In this document: positions 44,878-54,610 of the stretch, one piece after another | Numbering within the stretch: the first letter of the stretch is position 1 | Layout of the letters: each line of letters starts with the position of its first letter | Origin: Caenibius sp. WL | Lineage (GTDB): Bacteria > Pseudomonadota > Alphaproteobacteria > Sphingomonadales > Sphingomonadaceae | Assembly (NCBI RefSeq): GCF_019803445.1 | Contig: NZ_CP081844.1 | Coordinates: forward strand, 1,562,501-1,626,500 | Direction of reading: 5' to 3' | Length of the DNA: 64,000 nt | The notes under the pieces: model-generated | Told to the model about the DNA's origin: nothing | Databases searched by the model: none | What the model saw: the letters and a program-made list of their open reading frames with translations, nothing else | Program-made: the position numbers and the translations under genes

Positions 44878-45783
44878 TCACCGCAGCACCGTGCCCGCCG
44901 GAATCGCGTAGCCGCGCAGCAGGGCGGCGGTTTCCATCGCCGGTTTGCCCGCGCGCTGGATCAGCGTCGGGCGGATCGCGCCGTGCCCGCAGGCAATGGT
45001 CAACTGGTCGTCCAGCACTGTGCCCGCCGCGCCTTCGCGGCCGATCACTTCGGCGGCGAGCACGCGGAAACGGTCCTGCCCCACTTCGAAGAACGCGCCT
45101 GGCGCAGGGGCGAAAGCGCGCACCTGCCGTTCGATGAATTCGGCATCGCGGTGGAAATCGATCCGGCTTTCGGCCTTGTCGATCTTGGGCGCGTGAGTCG
45201 CTTCCAGATCGTCCTGCCGCACGGGATGCAGCGCCTTGAGATCGATCAGCGTGCCGACCATCAGTTGTGCGCCCAGTTCGGCCAGTTCCGCCGTCAGTTC
45301 GCCCGCCGTCTTGCGTGCGATCGGCGTGCGCACGGTGGCCAGCATCGGGCCGGTGTCGAGCCCTTTCTCCATCTGCATGATCGTCACCCCGGTCACGGCA
45401 TCGCCCGCCAGAATCGCCCGCTGGATCGGCGCCGCCCCGCGCCAGTGCGGCAGGATCGAGGCGTGGACGTTGAGGCAGCCGTGGCGCGGCGCTTCGAGCA
45501 CCGGCACCGGCAGAATCAGGCCATAGGCCGCGACCACCGCCACATCGGCATCGAGCGCGGCGAAATCGGCCTGCGCCTGCGCGTCCTTCAAAGTGACGGG
45601 GCAGCGCACTTCGATCCCGCGCGCCTGTGCCGCCTGCTGGACGGGGGAGGGTTGCAATTGCTTGCCCCGGCCCGCCGGGCGCGGCGGCTGGGTATAGGCG
45701 GCCACGATAGTGTGGCCCGCATCGTGCAATGCGGTGAGAGTCGGCACGGCGAAGTCCGGCGTTCCCATGAAGATGATGCGCAT
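44878..45783 (-). CDS. fmt: Methionyl-tRNA formyltransferase
   Basis: A 301-residue enzyme that formylates initiator Met-tRNA with 10-formyl-THF. It starts [19 protein letters not shown], then [19 protein letters not shown], and has the catalytic block [21 protein letters not shown] and [16 protein letters not shown]. The length is normal. It is divergent from recR with 53 bases between the starts. It is followed by truA; def lies on the other strand after recR. Confidence 0.98.
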   Translation of the reverse strand: MRIIFMGTPDFAVPTLTALHDAGHTIVAAYTQPPRPAGRGKQLQPSPVQQAAQARGIEVRCPVTLKDAQAQADFAALDADVAVVAAYGLILPVPVLEAPRHGCLNVHASILPHWRGAAPIQRAILAGDAVTGVTIMQMEKGLDTGPMLATVRTPIARKTAGELTAELAELGAQLMVGTLIDLKALHPVRQDDLEATHAPKIDKAESRIDFHRDAEFIERQVRAFAPAPGAFFEVGQDRFRVLAAEVIGREGAAGTVLDDQLTIACGHGAIRPTLIQRAGKPAMETAALLRGYAIPAGTVLR

Positions 45784-45836
45784 AAGCGGGGCAGGTGGCC
45801 TTTCGTGTTCGGGGGGAAAGCCCTATCTCCACCCCC

Positions 45837-46433
45837 ATGGCATCGCAAGAGATCGAGACACTCGCCGCCGCCCTGGCGCGCCTTCCCGGCCTCGGCCCGC
45901 GTTCGGCGCGGCGCGCGGTGCTGTGGCTGGTGAAACGGCGCGAAACCGCGCTGACCCAGTTGCTCGGCGCGCTGGCGGCGGTGCAGGAAACGCTGGTCGA
46001 ATGCGATATCTGCGGCAATGTCGATACCCGCGACCCTTGCGGCATCTGCGCCGATCCGCGCCGCGATCCCCGCTCGCTCTGCGTGGTGGAGGATGTGGCG
46101 GACCTCTGGGCGCTCGACCGGGCGAAGCTGTTCACCGGCCAGTATCACGTGCTCGGCGGGCGGCTGTCCGCGCTCGAAGGGGTGCGGCCGGAAGACCTGA
46201 CTATCGCCAAGCTGATCGAGCGTGTGACGGCGGGCGGGATCGACGAAGTGGTGCTGGCGATGAACGCCACGCTGGAAGGGCAGACCACCGCGCATTACAT
46301 CGCCGAACGGCTGGAAAGCTACCCCGTGCGGATCACCCAGCTGGCCCACGGGTTGCCGGTGGGGGGCGAACTCGACTATCTGGACGAAGGCACATTGGCG
46401 CAGGCGTTGCGCGCCCGCCGTCCGGTCGGTTGA
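45837..46433 (+). CDS. recR: Recombination protein RecR
   Basis: A 198-residue RecR, which with RecF/RecO loads RecA at gaps. The N-terminal HhH is [20 protein letters not shown], the zinc finger has Cys at 56, 59, 68 and 71, and the Toprim domain begins at [14 protein letters not shown]-terminal [21 protein letters not shown] is conserved. ATG 45837 fits the family N-terminus. It is followed 40 bases later by def on the same strand. Confidence 0.97.
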   Translation: MASQEIETLAAALARLPGLGPRSARRAVLWLVKRRETALTQLLGALAAVQETLVECDICGNVDTRDPCGICADPRRDPRSLCVVEDVADLWALDRAKLFTGQYHVLGGRLSALEGVRPEDLTIAKLIERVTAGGIDEVVLAMNATLEGQTTAHYIAERLESYPVRITQLAHGLPVGGELDYLDEGTLAQALRARRPVG

Positions 46434-46473
46434 AACCCTTGCGAAACGCCGCTTTCGCACTTATTTGCGCCTC

Positions 46474-47043
46474 ATGGCTATTCGCGAAATCCTGGAAGTG
46501 CCGGACCCCCGGCTGAAAACCGTCTCCAAGCCGGTCGACGTGTTCGATGACGAGTTGAAAACGCTGGTCGAAGACATGTTCGAAACGATGTACGACGCAC
46601 CCGGCATCGGCCTTGCGGCAATCCAGGTCGGCGTGCCGCTGCGCGTGCTGGTGATCGACCTGCAACCGGACGATCCGGACGCCGAACCCGAAGTATGCAC
46701 CGCCCACGGCGGCCATCACCACACCCACCAGCCGACGAAGAAGGAACCGCGGGTCTTCATCAACCCCGAAATCCTCAACCCGTCTGAAGATCTGTCGGTT
46801 TATCAGGAAGGCTGCCTTTCGGTGCCGGAAATCTACGCCGACGTGGAACGCCCGGCGACGATTCGCGCACGCTGGCAGGATCTCGATGGCACCGTGCACG
46901 AAGAGGATATGGACGGCCTGCTCGCCACCTGCCTCCAGCATGAGATGGACCATCTCGAAGGCATCCTGTTCATCGACCATCTCTCGCGGCTCAAGCGCAA
47001 TATGGCGCTCAAGAAACTGGAAAAGCTCCGCCGCGCGGCGTGA
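46474..47043 (+). CDS. def: Peptide deformylase with His-rich insert
   Basis: A 189-residue metal enzyme that removes N-formyl from nascent proteins. All three motifs are present: GIGLAA (44-49), EGCLS (112-116, metal ligand C114) and HEMDH (156-160). Between motifs 1 and 2 there is an insert at about 75-90 rich in His (HGGHHHTH) not usual in E. coli-type enzymes. A TTG at 46465 is possible, but the ATG at 46474 fits the family. fmt lies nearby on the opposite strand, so the formylation cycle genes are close but divergent. Confidence 0.97.
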   Translation: MAIREILEVPDPRLKTVSKPVDVFDDELKTLVEDMFETMYDAPGIGLAAIQVGVPLRVLVIDLQPDDPDAEPEVCTAHGGHHHTHQPTKKEPRVFINPEILNPSEDLSVYQEGCLSVPEIYADVERPATIRARWQDLDGTVHEEDMDGLLATCLQHEMDHLEGILFIDHLSRLKRNMALKKLEKLRRAA

Positions 47044-47104
47044 TCGGTTTTTGTGACGAGGCTGCTTCTCGTCACCCCCGGGAGTCATTCCCGCGCATTA
47101 TTCG

Positions 47105-47130
47105 GTCATCCCCGCCTTCGCGGGGATGAC
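47105..47130. repeat. REP-like palindrome with CTTC loop
   Basis: Perfect 11-base arms (GTCATCCCCGC) with a CTTC loop. This is the CCCC variant of the family. It lies between def and rmuC, both on the plus strand. Confidence 0.8.
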
Positions 47131-47211
47131 GGACCAGAAGGCAAGGCTTCCTCTGTGGGTAGAGTGCACTCCGCTCTGGCGTTCCTGATCCGTTCCGTCT
47201 AGATTCGCCAG

Positions 47212-48732
47212 ATGGATTCCTCGCTTCTCGTTATCGTTGTTCTGCTTGCCGGCCTTGCTCTGGGGGCAGGGGCCGGCTGGTTCTTCGGTTCCCGCCCCGC
47301 TGCCGAATGGCGTGCGCGGCATGCGGAGCGCGACCGGGACGCGCGCGAGTTGGACGAGAAATTCCGCGCCGCGATTCGCGATCTCGCTTCGGCGAGCGAA
47401 CGGGCCAGCCGTGCCGACAGCCTGGGCGAAGCGCTGGACGAAGCCCGGCGCACGGCGGGCGAAGAGGCGGAGCGGCTGCGGGCCGAACACGCCGCGGTGC
47501 TGGAGCGGACGCGCGGCGATCTCACCCGCGTGCTCGAACAGACGCGCGCGGAGCATGCCGCGCTTGTCGATGCCCTGCGCCGCGAACAGCGCGAACTGGC
47601 CTCGGAACTTGCCACCCTGCGCGAAAAGTCCGCCAATTTCGACGAGCAGAAGCAGCTTCTGATCCAGGCGCGCGAGGAATTGCTCAAGGAATTTCAGAAC
47701 ACCGGTTCGGCGGTGCTATCCAAAGCGCAGGAAGCGTTTCTGGCGCGGGCCAGCGAACGCTTCGGCCACGCGGAAAAATCTTCGGAAGACAAGATCAAGG
47801 CGCTCCTCCAGCCGGTCGGCGACCGTCTCAAACGCTATGAGGAGCAGGTCGAAACGCTGGAAAAGCAGCGGGTGAACGCGTTCGGCGAACTGACCGGGCT
47901 GATCCAGTCGATGCGCGAAGGGCAGGAACAGGTCCGGCGCGAGGCGCAGCGGCTGGGCAACAGCCTGACCAATGCCCCCAAGGCGCGGGGGCGATGGGGC
48001 GAGCAGCAGCTCAAGAACCTGCTCGAAACCTGCGGCCTGTCGCAGCACACCGATTTCGTGCTCGAACACTCGATCGAAACGGAGGAGGGGCGGCTGCGCC
48101 CCGATGCCATCGTCCGCATTCCGGGTGGCAAGCAACTGGTGATCGATGCCAAGGTTTCGCTCAATGCTTATCAGCAGGCATTCGAAGCGGACGGAGACGA
48201 AGCGCGCAAGCTGGCGCTGGCGGACCATGTCCGTTCGATGCGCAACCATGTGCAGCAGCTTTCGGCCAAGAGCTATCAGAGCCAGTTCGCGGATGCGCCC
48301 GATTATGTGGTGATGTTCGTGCCGGGCGAACATTTCGTGGCGGCGGCGCTGGAATTCGATCCGGCGCTGTGGGACTTCGCGTTCGAAAAGCGTGTGCTGC
48401 TGGCCACCCCCACCAATCTGGTGGCTATCGCCCGCACCGTGGCGCAGGTCTGGCGGCAGGATGGGCTGGCCAACGAAGCGCGCGAGATCGGCCGTCTGGG
48501 CAGCGAACTCTACGATCGCATCGCAATTGCCGCCGAACACCTGAAACGGGTGGGATCAGGGCTGGACACGGCGGTAAACAATTACAATAAGTTTGTCGGC
48601 AGCTTCGAGCGCAATGTGCTGTCCGCCGCGCGCAAGCTGAAGGACAAGGGAATCGAGACAGGCCGGCGCGATGCCGAGGATGTCCCTCTGGTGGAAAGCG
48701 CGCCGCGCTACACAGGCGTGCAGGACGAATAG
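47212..48732 (+). CDS. rmuC: DNA recombination protein RmuC
   Basis: A 506-residue protein. One N-terminal TM helix (SLLVIVVLLAGLALGAGAGW) anchors it. Residues of about 35-165 are a long coiled coil rich in Arg, Glu and Ala. The RmuC domain (about 190-440) contains GRWGEQQLKNLLETCGL, LRPDAIVRIPGGKQLVIDAK and FVPGEHFVAAALE. RmuC limits recombination at short inverted repeats, and the domain is nuclease-like (PD-(D/E)XK). The length is normal. A lipoprotein gene follows 57 bases later. Confidence 0.94.
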   Translation: MDSSLLVIVVLLAGLALGAGAGWFFGSRPAAEWRARHAERDRDARELDEKFRAAIRDLASASERASRADSLGEALDEARRTAGEEAERLRAEHAAVLERTRGDLTRVLEQTRAEHAALVDALRREQRELASELATLREKSANFDEQKQLLIQAREELLKEFQNTGSAVLSKAQEAFLARASERFGHAEKSSEDKIKALLQPVGDRLKRYEEQVETLEKQRVNAFGELTGLIQSMREGQEQVRREAQRLGNSLTNAPKARGRWGEQQLKNLLETCGLSQHTDFVLEHSIETEEGRLRPDAIVRIPGGKQLVIDAKVSLNAYQQAFEADGDEARKLALADHVRSMRNHVQQLSAKSYQSQFADAPDYVVMFVPGEHFVAAALEFDPALWDFAFEKRVLLATPTNLVAIARTVAQVWRQDGLANEAREIGRLGSELYDRIAIAAEHLKRVGSGLDTAVNNYNKFVGSFERNVLSAARKLKDKGIETGRRDAEDVPLVESAPRYTGVQDE

Positions 48733-48789
48733 GCTGGTTGGAGACGCGCCGCGCGGCGTTTCTTCCCGCCGCCGCGATGGAGCGATGGA

Positions 48790-49506
48790 ATGAAACGTTT
48801 GACGGCTCTGGCCCTGATCCTGGCGCTTGCGGCGTGCAAGCAGGATCAACCGCCGCCGTCGCAGAAGATCGCCCAGGCGGCCGACCAGCTTATCGCCAAG
48901 GCTTCGGGCATGCCGCCCGCGATCATGCTGGGCGAAGGCGCCTATGCCCCGCGTGACGAATGCGCCGCCATTCCGGGCGCGGCCGAATTCCGCAAGCAAC
49001 TGGCCGCCGTGGTCGGCGAGCGCGATGTCGAAGGGCTGGTGGCATTGGTCGCCAACGATGTCCGGCTCGATTTCGGTGGCGGGGAAGGGGCCAATCTGCT
49101 GCGCGCCCACCTGCTCCAGTCCGACCGCAGCCTGTGGGACGAACTGGACGATGTGCTGGCGCTGGGCTGCGCCGGGAACGGGCAGGGCGGAATTACCCTG
49201 CCATGGTATTTCGAACAGGATTTCGGCAGCATCGACCCGATGATGGGGATGATCGTGCGGGGTGAGAAAATCCCGCTGCGCAGCGCGCCGGAGAAGGACG
49301 CGGAGGAAATGCGCGCCCTCTCATGGGATGTGGTCCAGTTGGTCGATGGTTTGCAGCCGGGGGCGCCGTTTCAGAGAGTGCGGCTGGCCGACAAGACCGA
49401 AGGCTACATCGAAACAGCCCAGTTGCGCAGCCTGATCGGTTATCGCGTGATCGCGTCCAGCCGCAACGGCAAATGGAGCATCACCAGCCTGGCTTCGGGG
49501 GACTGA
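48790..49506 (+). CDS. SH3-like domain lipoprotein
   Basis: A 238-residue protein. The N-terminus (RLTALALILALAAC) has a lipobox with Cys at 16, so it should be lipid-anchored and face the periplasm. The C-terminal third (VRGEKIPLRSAPEKDAEEM, then FQRVRLADKTEGYIETAQL) looks like a bacterial SH3 fold that might bind cell wall. The first part has no family I recognise. It follows rmuC by 57 bases and converges with the META-domain gene. Confidence 0.75.
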   Translation: MKRLTALALILALAACKQDQPPPSQKIAQAADQLIAKASGMPPAIMLGEGAYAPRDECAAIPGAAEFRKQLAAVVGERDVEGLVALVANDVRLDFGGGEGANLLRAHLLQSDRSLWDELDDVLALGCAGNGQGGITLPWYFEQDFGSIDPMMGMIVRGEKIPLRSAPEKDAEEMRALSWDVVQLVDGLQPGAPFQRVRLADKTEGYIETAQLRSLIGYRVIASSRNGKWSITSLASGD

Positions 49507-49533
49507 CGCGGCGGGCCGGGGGCGCTGGTGCGA

Positions 49534-49962
49534 TCAACGTTTGGCGCTGTCCGCGGCGCTTTCGGGGATGCGTTCGAGTTCCGCCGAATGGCCGCTGGAA
49601 CGCAGCACCAGCCGGTCGCCTTCTAGTTCGAACTGCGGCGCGGCGGAAAGCAGTGTCGCAACCGCCACTTCATCCTTCCACACCGGCCCGTCGCAATACA
49701 TTTCCGTCTGCGCCAGCGGGCCTGCCAGCAGGCGTTCCTGATCGATCCGCCAGGGGCCGCCCATGCTGTTGCAGCCGACATTGGCGCCCACTCGGTCTTC
49801 GGCGAATTCCAGCGTCGCGCGCGGCGATGTCGCCTGGCTGCCATCGATCGTGACGAAGCGCCAGGTGCTGCCTGCCAGCGAATGCGCCGGTTCGCCCTGC
49901 GCGGCGCAGCCTGCGAGAGCAAGGGCGGCAAGACCGCCGATCAGGGAAAGCACGATACGCAT
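49534..49962 (-). CDS. META/HslJ-domain lipoprotein
   Basis: A 142-residue protein. The signal sequence reads RIVLSLIGGLAALALAGC with a lipobox. The mature part has LAGSTWRFVTIDG, RVGANVGCNSMGGPW and QTEMYCDGPVWKDE, the META domain as in HslJ. HslJ is linked to novobiocin resistance in E. coli, but the function is unclear. It follows the RNA methyltransferase by 36 bases. Starts at 49962 (ATG), 49971 (ATG) or 49980 (GTG) are all possible; the first gives the most compact signal peptide. Confidence 0.8.
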   Translation of the reverse strand: MRIVLSLIGGLAALALAGCAAQGEPAHSLAGSTWRFVTIDGSQATSPRATLEFAEDRVGANVGCNSMGGPWRIDQERLLAGPLAQTEMYCDGPVWKDEVAVATLLSAAPQFELEGDRLVLRSSGHSAELERIPESAADSAKR

Positions 49963-49998
49963 GCCGGGCATTATGCCCACGCGATGCTGAGCCCGCGG

Positions 49999-50835
49999 TT
50001 AACCGCCGCGGCCATCCAGCGTGGCCAGCACTTCGTAGGCCAGCACCGCCCCGGCCACGGCGGCGTTGAGACTGTCGGCCCGGCCGCGCATCGGCATGGT
50101 CACACGCAGGTCGCAGGCCAGTTCGTAGTCTTCGGGCAGGCCGCGCGATTCGTTGCCCACCATCAGGAAGCACGGGGCCTGATAGGGCGCGCCGCGATAC
50201 GGCACCGCATCGCGCAGCGAGGCCGCCACCAGTTGGCCGGAGCCGCCGCGTAGCCAGGGCAGGAATTCGTCCCAGCGCGCGCGGACCACCGTCTGCGTGA
50301 AGATCGCCCCCATGCTGGCGCGCACCGCCTCCACCGAGAAGGGATCGGCGCAATCGTCGATCAGGATCAGGCCGCCCGCGCCCACCGCATCGCCGGTGCG
50401 CAGCATGGTGCCGAGATTGCCGGGATCGCGCAGCGCCTGCGCCACCAGCCAGATCGGCGCGGCGGTGCGATCGATCCGGGCGAGCGAGGTATCGAATTCG
50501 TCGAACACCCCGGCAACCGCCTGCGGGTTGTCCTTGCCGGTGATCTTGGCGAGCACCGCTTCGTTCACTTCCAGCACTTCGCCACCGGCGGCCTGCACCG
50601 CCTGTTCCAGCGTGGCGAGGAGGGGGTGGGTATCGCGCCCTTCGGCCATCACCAGCGTTTGCGGGAGAACGCCGGATTCGCGCGCATCGGTCAGCAGCCG
50701 CAAGCCTTCGGCGAGGAAGCGCCGTTCGCGTTTGCGCAGGCGGGAATCGCGCAGTGCGCGCAAGGCCTTTACAGTGGGATTGGACAGGCCCGTTATGCTG
50801 CGCCGCGCGCCGGGCCGGATATCGGAACTGTTCAC
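49999..50835 (-). CDS. TrmH/SpoU family RNA 2'-O-methyltransferase
   Basis: A 278-residue SPOUT methyltransferase. It opens with a substrate-binding domain (SNPTVKALRALRDSRLRKRE, RRFLAEGLRLL) typical of the 23S rRNA Gm-type enzymes. The catalytic domain has LRDPGNLGTMLRTGDAVGAGG (motif 1), FLMVGNESRGLP (motif 2) and MPMRGRADSLNAAVAGAVLAYE (motif 3). The target nucleotide is not determined. Its start overlaps the HPr stop, so it belongs to the same transcript as the PTS genes. Confidence 0.93.
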   Translation of the reverse strand: MNSSDIRPGARRSITGLSNPTVKALRALRDSRLRKRERRFLAEGLRLLTDARESGVLPQTLVMAEGRDTHPLLATLEQAVQAAGGEVLEVNEAVLAKITGKDNPQAVAGVFDEFDTSLARIDRTAAPIWLVAQALRDPGNLGTMLRTGDAVGAGGLILIDDCADPFSVEAVRASMGAIFTQTVVRARWDEFLPWLRGGSGQLVAASLRDAVPYRGAPYQAPCFLMVGNESRGLPEDYELACDLRVTMPMRGRADSLNAAVAGAVLAYEVLATLDGRGG

Positions 50836-51110
50836 TCTTCGCCGAAGCCGCCTGCCACCAGATCCACCAGATCGCCGAGAACGCTATCGGCGTGGCTGCC
50901 GGTCACCGCGATTTCGATGGTATCGCCTTTGGCCGCGCCCAGCATCATCAGGCCGAGGATGGAATTGCCCGCCGCATCGTGGCCATCCTTGGCCACCCGC
51001 ACGGAATTGCCGCTGGGAACCCGGCTGACGGCTTCCACGAATTTGGCGCTGGCACGGGCATGCAGCCCGCGCTGGTTTACAATGATCACCTGTTGCGAGA
51101 GTGTTTCCAT
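50832..51110 (-). CDS. ptsH: Phosphocarrier protein HPr
   Basis: A 92-residue HPr. The phosphorylatable His is H17 in QRGLHARASAKF, and the regulatory Ser region is GNSILGLMMLGAAKGD, with S50 as the HprK target. It lies 23 bases after the EIIA gene. No EIIB/EIIC sugar permease gene is present in the window, so this is the regulatory PTS of alphaproteobacteria rather than sugar uptake. Phosphorylation by EI (not seen here) at His and by HprK at Ser would be its inputs. Confidence 0.97.
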   Translation of the reverse strand: METLSQQVIIVNQRGLHARASAKFVEAVSRVPSGNSVRVAKDGHDAAGNSILGLMMLGAAKGDTIEIAVTGSHADSVLGDLVDLVAGGFGEE

Positions 51111-51133
51111 CCTTGTCTCCCCATTCGTATCCC

Positions 51134-51538
51134 TCAGGCTTCCTGGCCGAGGAATTCCGACGCCACAGTTATATAGTTGCGGCCCGCATCGCGCGCGGCG
51201 GCCACGGCGTCTATTATCGGCATCGCCTTGCGCGCGCCAGCCAGGCGGATCAGCATCGGCAGATTGATCCCGGCGATCACTTCCACTTTGCCCGCTTCCA
51301 TCAGGGAGATGGCGAGATTGGACGGGGTGCCGCCGAACAGGTCGGTCAGCACGATGGCGCCATCGCCGCTGTCGACGTCGCCGATGGCGGCGCGAATTTC
51401 AGCGCGGCGGGCTTCCATATCGTCATTGGGGCCGATGCACACCGTCTTCACCGCCGATTGCGCGCCCACCACATGTTCCATGGCATGGACGAATTCATCG
51501 GCCAGGTGGCCATGAGTCACCAGAATCATTCCGATCAT
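51134..51538 (-). CDS. PTS EIIA, mannose/fructose-type (regulatory)
   Basis: A 134-residue EIIA-Man-like protein. The phosphorylation site is H9 in ILVTHGHLADEF, and TDLFGGTPSNLAISLME is the family signature. It is the terminal phosphoryl acceptor of the incomplete PTS in alphaproteobacteria. ATG 51538 is preferred; the upstream TTG at 51556 adds six residues without homology. It sits between rapZ and ptsH. Confidence 0.95.
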   Translation of the reverse strand: MIGMILVTHGHLADEFVHAMEHVVGAQSAVKTVCIGPNDDMEARRAEIRAAIGDVDSGDGAIVLTDLFGGTPSNLAISLMEAGKVEVIAGINLPMLIRLAGARKAMPIIDAVAAARDAGRNYITVASEFLGQEA

Positions 51539-51599
51539 GTGAAGAGAAGGCTCCAATTCGGATGCTGAGCAGTTTCGTTACCGGCTAGTTCCGCAAGGC

Positions 51600-52526
51600 T
51601 CATGACTGGGGAGGCCCCTCGATCATCTCAGCAGCTCGGGCCCCCAGATTACGATGGAGGACAGTGGGCGAAAATCCGGCGTTGTGCAAGGCTTTCGCGA
51701 TCTGTTCGGCCACGAAGACCGACCGGTGGCGGCCCCCGGTGCAGCCGAAGGCGATGTTGACGTAGCTTTTGCCCTGCTTTTCGTATCGCGGCAGCAGCAG
51801 CAGCAGCAGATCGCGAATCCGTTCGAAACTCTCGGCATAGGCGGGATCGCGCATGATATGTTCGCCCACCGGCGCATCCTTGCCGGTCAGCGGGCGCAGA
51901 TCCGGCTGCCAGTGCGGATTGTCGAGAAAACGCATGTCGAACAGCAGATCGGCCATCGGCGGCATGCCGCGGGCGAAGCCGAAGCTGCTGACTGTCACGG
52001 TCATTTCGCGCGCCGCGTCATCGGCGAACTGGCCGCGAATCGCCTGTTGCAGATCGTGGCTCGAAAAATCGGTGGTGTTGATGACCGCATCGGCCCAGTG
52101 CCGCAACTGTGCCAGCAGCTCGCGTTCGGCGGTGATGCCGACAGCCACTGGCTTGCCATCGGCCAGAGGATGGCGGCGGCGGTTTTCGTTGTAGCGGCGT
52201 TCCAGTTCCTGACCGGAACAGTCGAGAAACAGCGTGGAGATCACCAGATCGTCCCGCTGGGTCAGTTCCTGCACCTGCGGAATGATCTTCTCGGGGTCGA
52301 AGCCGCGCGTGCGCGTGTCGAAGCCGATGGCGAGCGGCGCGCGCGCGCCTTCGGCGGCGGGGCTGCCTTCTTCGCGCAGGAGACGCGACAGCAGGCGGAC
52401 CGGGAAATTGTCCATCGCTTCCCAGCCCAGGTCTTCCAGCACGCGCAGCGCGGTGGTCTTCCCCGCGCCCGACATGCCGGTGATCAGCAGAATACGCTGG
52501 CGATCATCTTCTGATTTGCGTCCCAT
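51600..52526 (-). CDS. rapZ: RNase adapter protein RapZ-like P-loop ATPase
   Basis: A 308-residue protein. The Walker A motif is TGMSGAGKTTAL (residues 16-27), and WEAMDNFPVRLL follows. The C-terminal domain has INIAFGCTGGRHRSVF-like text (VNIAFGCTGGRHRSVFVAEQ). In E. coli RapZ directs RNase E to GlmZ RNA. In alphaproteobacteria it is regularly placed between hprK and the EIIA gene, as here. The length is normal. Confidence 0.95.
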   Translation of the reverse strand: MGRKSEDDRQRILLITGMSGAGKTTALRVLEDLGWEAMDNFPVRLLSRLLREEGSPAAEGARAPLAIGFDTRTRGFDPEKIIPQVQELTQRDDLVISTLFLDCSGQELERRYNENRRRHPLADGKPVAVGITAERELLAQLRHWADAVINTTDFSSHDLQQAIRGQFADDAAREMTVTVSSFGFARGMPPMADLLFDMRFLDNPHWQPDLRPLTGKDAPVGEHIMRDPAYAESFERIRDLLLLLLPRYEKQGKSYVNIAFGCTGGRHRSVFVAEQIAKALHNAGFSPTVLHRNLGARAAEMIEGPPQS

Positions 52527-52568
52527 CGCCGCTCTCTGCGCTGAACCGTTCGGAAAGGGAAGGGGCCA

Positions 52569-53006
52569 TTATCGCCCCGTCCCGGAAACGGGCAGACCAT
52601 ACTGGCGCAGCGCCATTTCCGCCCTGAGCGCAAGCACCGGGGAATCCGGCCAGAGCGCGATCAGGGGCAAGGCGATGCCCAGCCTTTCCGCGCTTGCCGG
52701 CTGTTCGATATAGCGCGGGGCGGCGGGTGTCAGATGCAGGATCAGCGCCACCGGCGCTTCGGTGCAGGGCATCGGCACCAGCCCGAGATTGCGGATTTCC
52801 ATCAGCCCACGGGTGTGAAGCGTGGGCGCGGCCCATAGGTGCCCCGCGCGGGCGGACAGGGCCACCCCGTCATCGCCCACCAATATGGCCCCCCGGTCGA
52901 TCAGGGCCAGGGCGAGGCTGGATTTGCCGCATCCCGGCGCGCCTTCGATCAGGATCGCCCGTCCGTCCAGCGCCACTGTGGTCGCCTGATGCAGATGCTC
53001 CGCCAT
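52569..53006 (-). CDS. hprK: HPr kinase/phosphorylase, short form
   Basis: A 145-residue protein with only the kinase domain of HprK/P. The P-loop is GAPGCGKSS at 22-30, followed by IDRGAILVGDDGV and, after it, RGLMEIRNLGLV. The Firmicute enzyme is about 310 residues with an N-terminal domain, which is missing here, as in other alphaproteobacteria. It should phosphorylate HPr on Ser. It starts eight bases after the chvG stop, linking the sensor kinase and PTS genes. Confidence 0.93.
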   Translation of the reverse strand: MAEHLHQATTVALDGRAILIEGAPGCGKSSLALALIDRGAILVGDDGVALSARAGHLWAAPTLHTRGLMEIRNLGLVPMPCTEAPVALILHLTPAAPRYIEQPASAERLGIALPLIALWPDSPVLALRAEMALRQYGLPVSGTGR

Positions 53007-53014
53007 GCCGCCTC

Positions 53015-54610
53015 TCAGACGCCGTGCCGCAGCGGCAGATTGAGCACGAGGCAGGCCCCGCCTGCGCCATCGGGGCGGGCGGTGGCGGACAAGGTGCCTT
53101 CGTGCGCTTCCGCGATCGTGCGCGCGATGGCGAGGCCCAGCCCGCTGTGCTGGCCGAAATCCTCCGTCTCCGGGCGCACCGAATGGAACCGTTCGAACAC
53201 CTTTTCCCGTTCGCTTTCCGGAATGCCGGGGCCGCGATCGCAGACGATCACCTGCACCCGTTCCTGCGTGGTGGCGAGAATCACGTCGATCCCACCATCG
53301 GGCGGGGAGAAGGACACCGCGTTGTCGAGCAGATTGACGATGGCCCGCTCCAGCCGCATCGGTACGCCCAGCACCACCGCCCGGGTGCCGCCGCGCCGCT
53401 CGAAGCGGATGGTGTGGCCGCCATTTTCCCCCCGGTCGTTCCGCGCGGCGAGCGTGTTGCCGATCAGGCGTTCGAGATCGATCGGCTCGAACACCGCGCG
53501 GCTCAGTTCGGCATCGACCCGGCTGGCATCGGCGATTTCCGTCACCAGCCGGTCGATCCGGTGGACATCGTGAAGCGCGATGGCGGTCAATTGCGCGCGC
53601 AGGCCGGCGTCCTGCACCCGGTGAAGGGAATCGAGCGCACTGCGCAGGCTGGCCAGCGGGTTCTTGATCTCATGCGCGACATCGGCCGCGAAATGTTCAA
53701 CCGCGTCGATCCGCTGGCGCAGGGCGGCGGTCATGTCGGAGAGCGCGCGGGCGAGCATCCCGATCTCGTCGCGCCGTTCGGGCAGGCGGGGCACTTCCAC
53801 TTCGCGCGCGCGGCCAAGACGCACCCGCACCGCCGCCCGCACCAGCGCGCGCAGCGGCTGCACGATCGTGCGGGCAAGGAACAGCGAAAGCTGGATCGAT
53901 ACGGCAAAAGCCAGCGCCACGATGATGGCGAGAGTTTGGCGCGCGGCGCGGACGTTTTCGGTGATATCGATCGCGTTGCGCGTGGTCAGCAGCATCGCCC
54001 CGTCCTTGCCCACCGGCACGGCGGCGGAAATCATCGGCGTGCGATCGGGGGCGTAGCGCAGGGCGATCTGATATTGCATCGTGGATCGCGCGCGGTGCAG
54101 TTCGGGCCAGGCATCGGCGTTGGAGGCGATATCTGCCGGTTCGCGATAGGCCGGAATTTCTGGCGTGCCGAGCAGGGCATCCATCCACCGGTCGAGAAGC
54201 CGCGCGGCGTCCTGATACCAGGGCTCTGTCGCCGGATCGATCAGGCGGAAGGACGGCGGGGCAAGCGCGAAGCTGTCGGCCACCAGCTTGCCCTGGGGGT
54301 TGTAGAGCCGCAGGCGCAGTTTCTGTTCGGTGCCGACTTGCGCCAGCAGGGCGTTGCGCCGGTCGCGGGAAGGGATGACCAGCAGCCCTTCGGCGATGAT
54401 CTGCGCTTCGCTGCGGGCCAGTTTGAAACGCTCGTCGAGCAACTGCTTGCGGTAGGAATCGATATAGAACAGGCTGCCAGCCATCAGCCCCAGCGCAATG
54501 ATGTTGACCGCCAGGATACGCGCGGTCAGCGAAGCGCGCCGCGTCCAGAACAGGCGCTCGGGCTTGCCTTCGATGGCGGGCGCGCGGATCGGCGGATCAA
54601 GCGCCGTCAA
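53015..54610 (-). CDS. chvG: ChvG/ExoS-like sensor histidine kinase
   Basis: A sensor kinase of about 531 residues. The first TM helix is [19 protein letters not shown], followed by a periplasmic sensing domain, a second TM helix ([20 protein letters not shown]-like) and HAMP. The phospho-acceptor box is [20 protein letters not shown], with an ATPase domain having [22 protein letters not shown] and [15 protein letters not shown]. ChvG senses acid or envelope stress in Rhizobiales. The start is probably TTG 54610, which overlaps the end of chvI; no ATG is available upstream of the first TM segment. Confidence 0.93.
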   Translation of the reverse strand: MTALDPPIRAPAIEGKPERLFWTRRASLTARILAVNIIALGLMAGSLFYIDSYRKQLLDERFKLARSEAQIIAEGLLVIPSRDRRNALLAQVGTEQKLRLRLYNPQGKLVADSFALAPPSFRLIDPATEPWYQDAARLLDRWMDALLGTPEIPAYREPADIASNADAWPELHRARSTMQYQIALRYAPDRTPMISAAVPVGKDGAMLLTTRNAIDITENVRAARQTLAIIVALAFAVSIQLSLFLARTIVQPLRALVRAAVRVRLGRAREVEVPRLPERRDEIGMLARALSDMTAALRQRIDAVEHFAADVAHEIKNPLASLRSALDSLHRVQDAGLRAQLTAIALHDVHRIDRLVTEIADASRVDAELSRAVFEPIDLERLIGNTLAARNDRGENGGHTIRFERRGGTRAVVLGVPMRLERAIVNLLDNAVSFSPPDGGIDVILATTQERVQVIVCDRGPGIPESEREKVFERFHSVRPETEDFGQHSGLGLAIARTIAEAHEGTLSATARPDGAGGACLVLNLPLRHGV

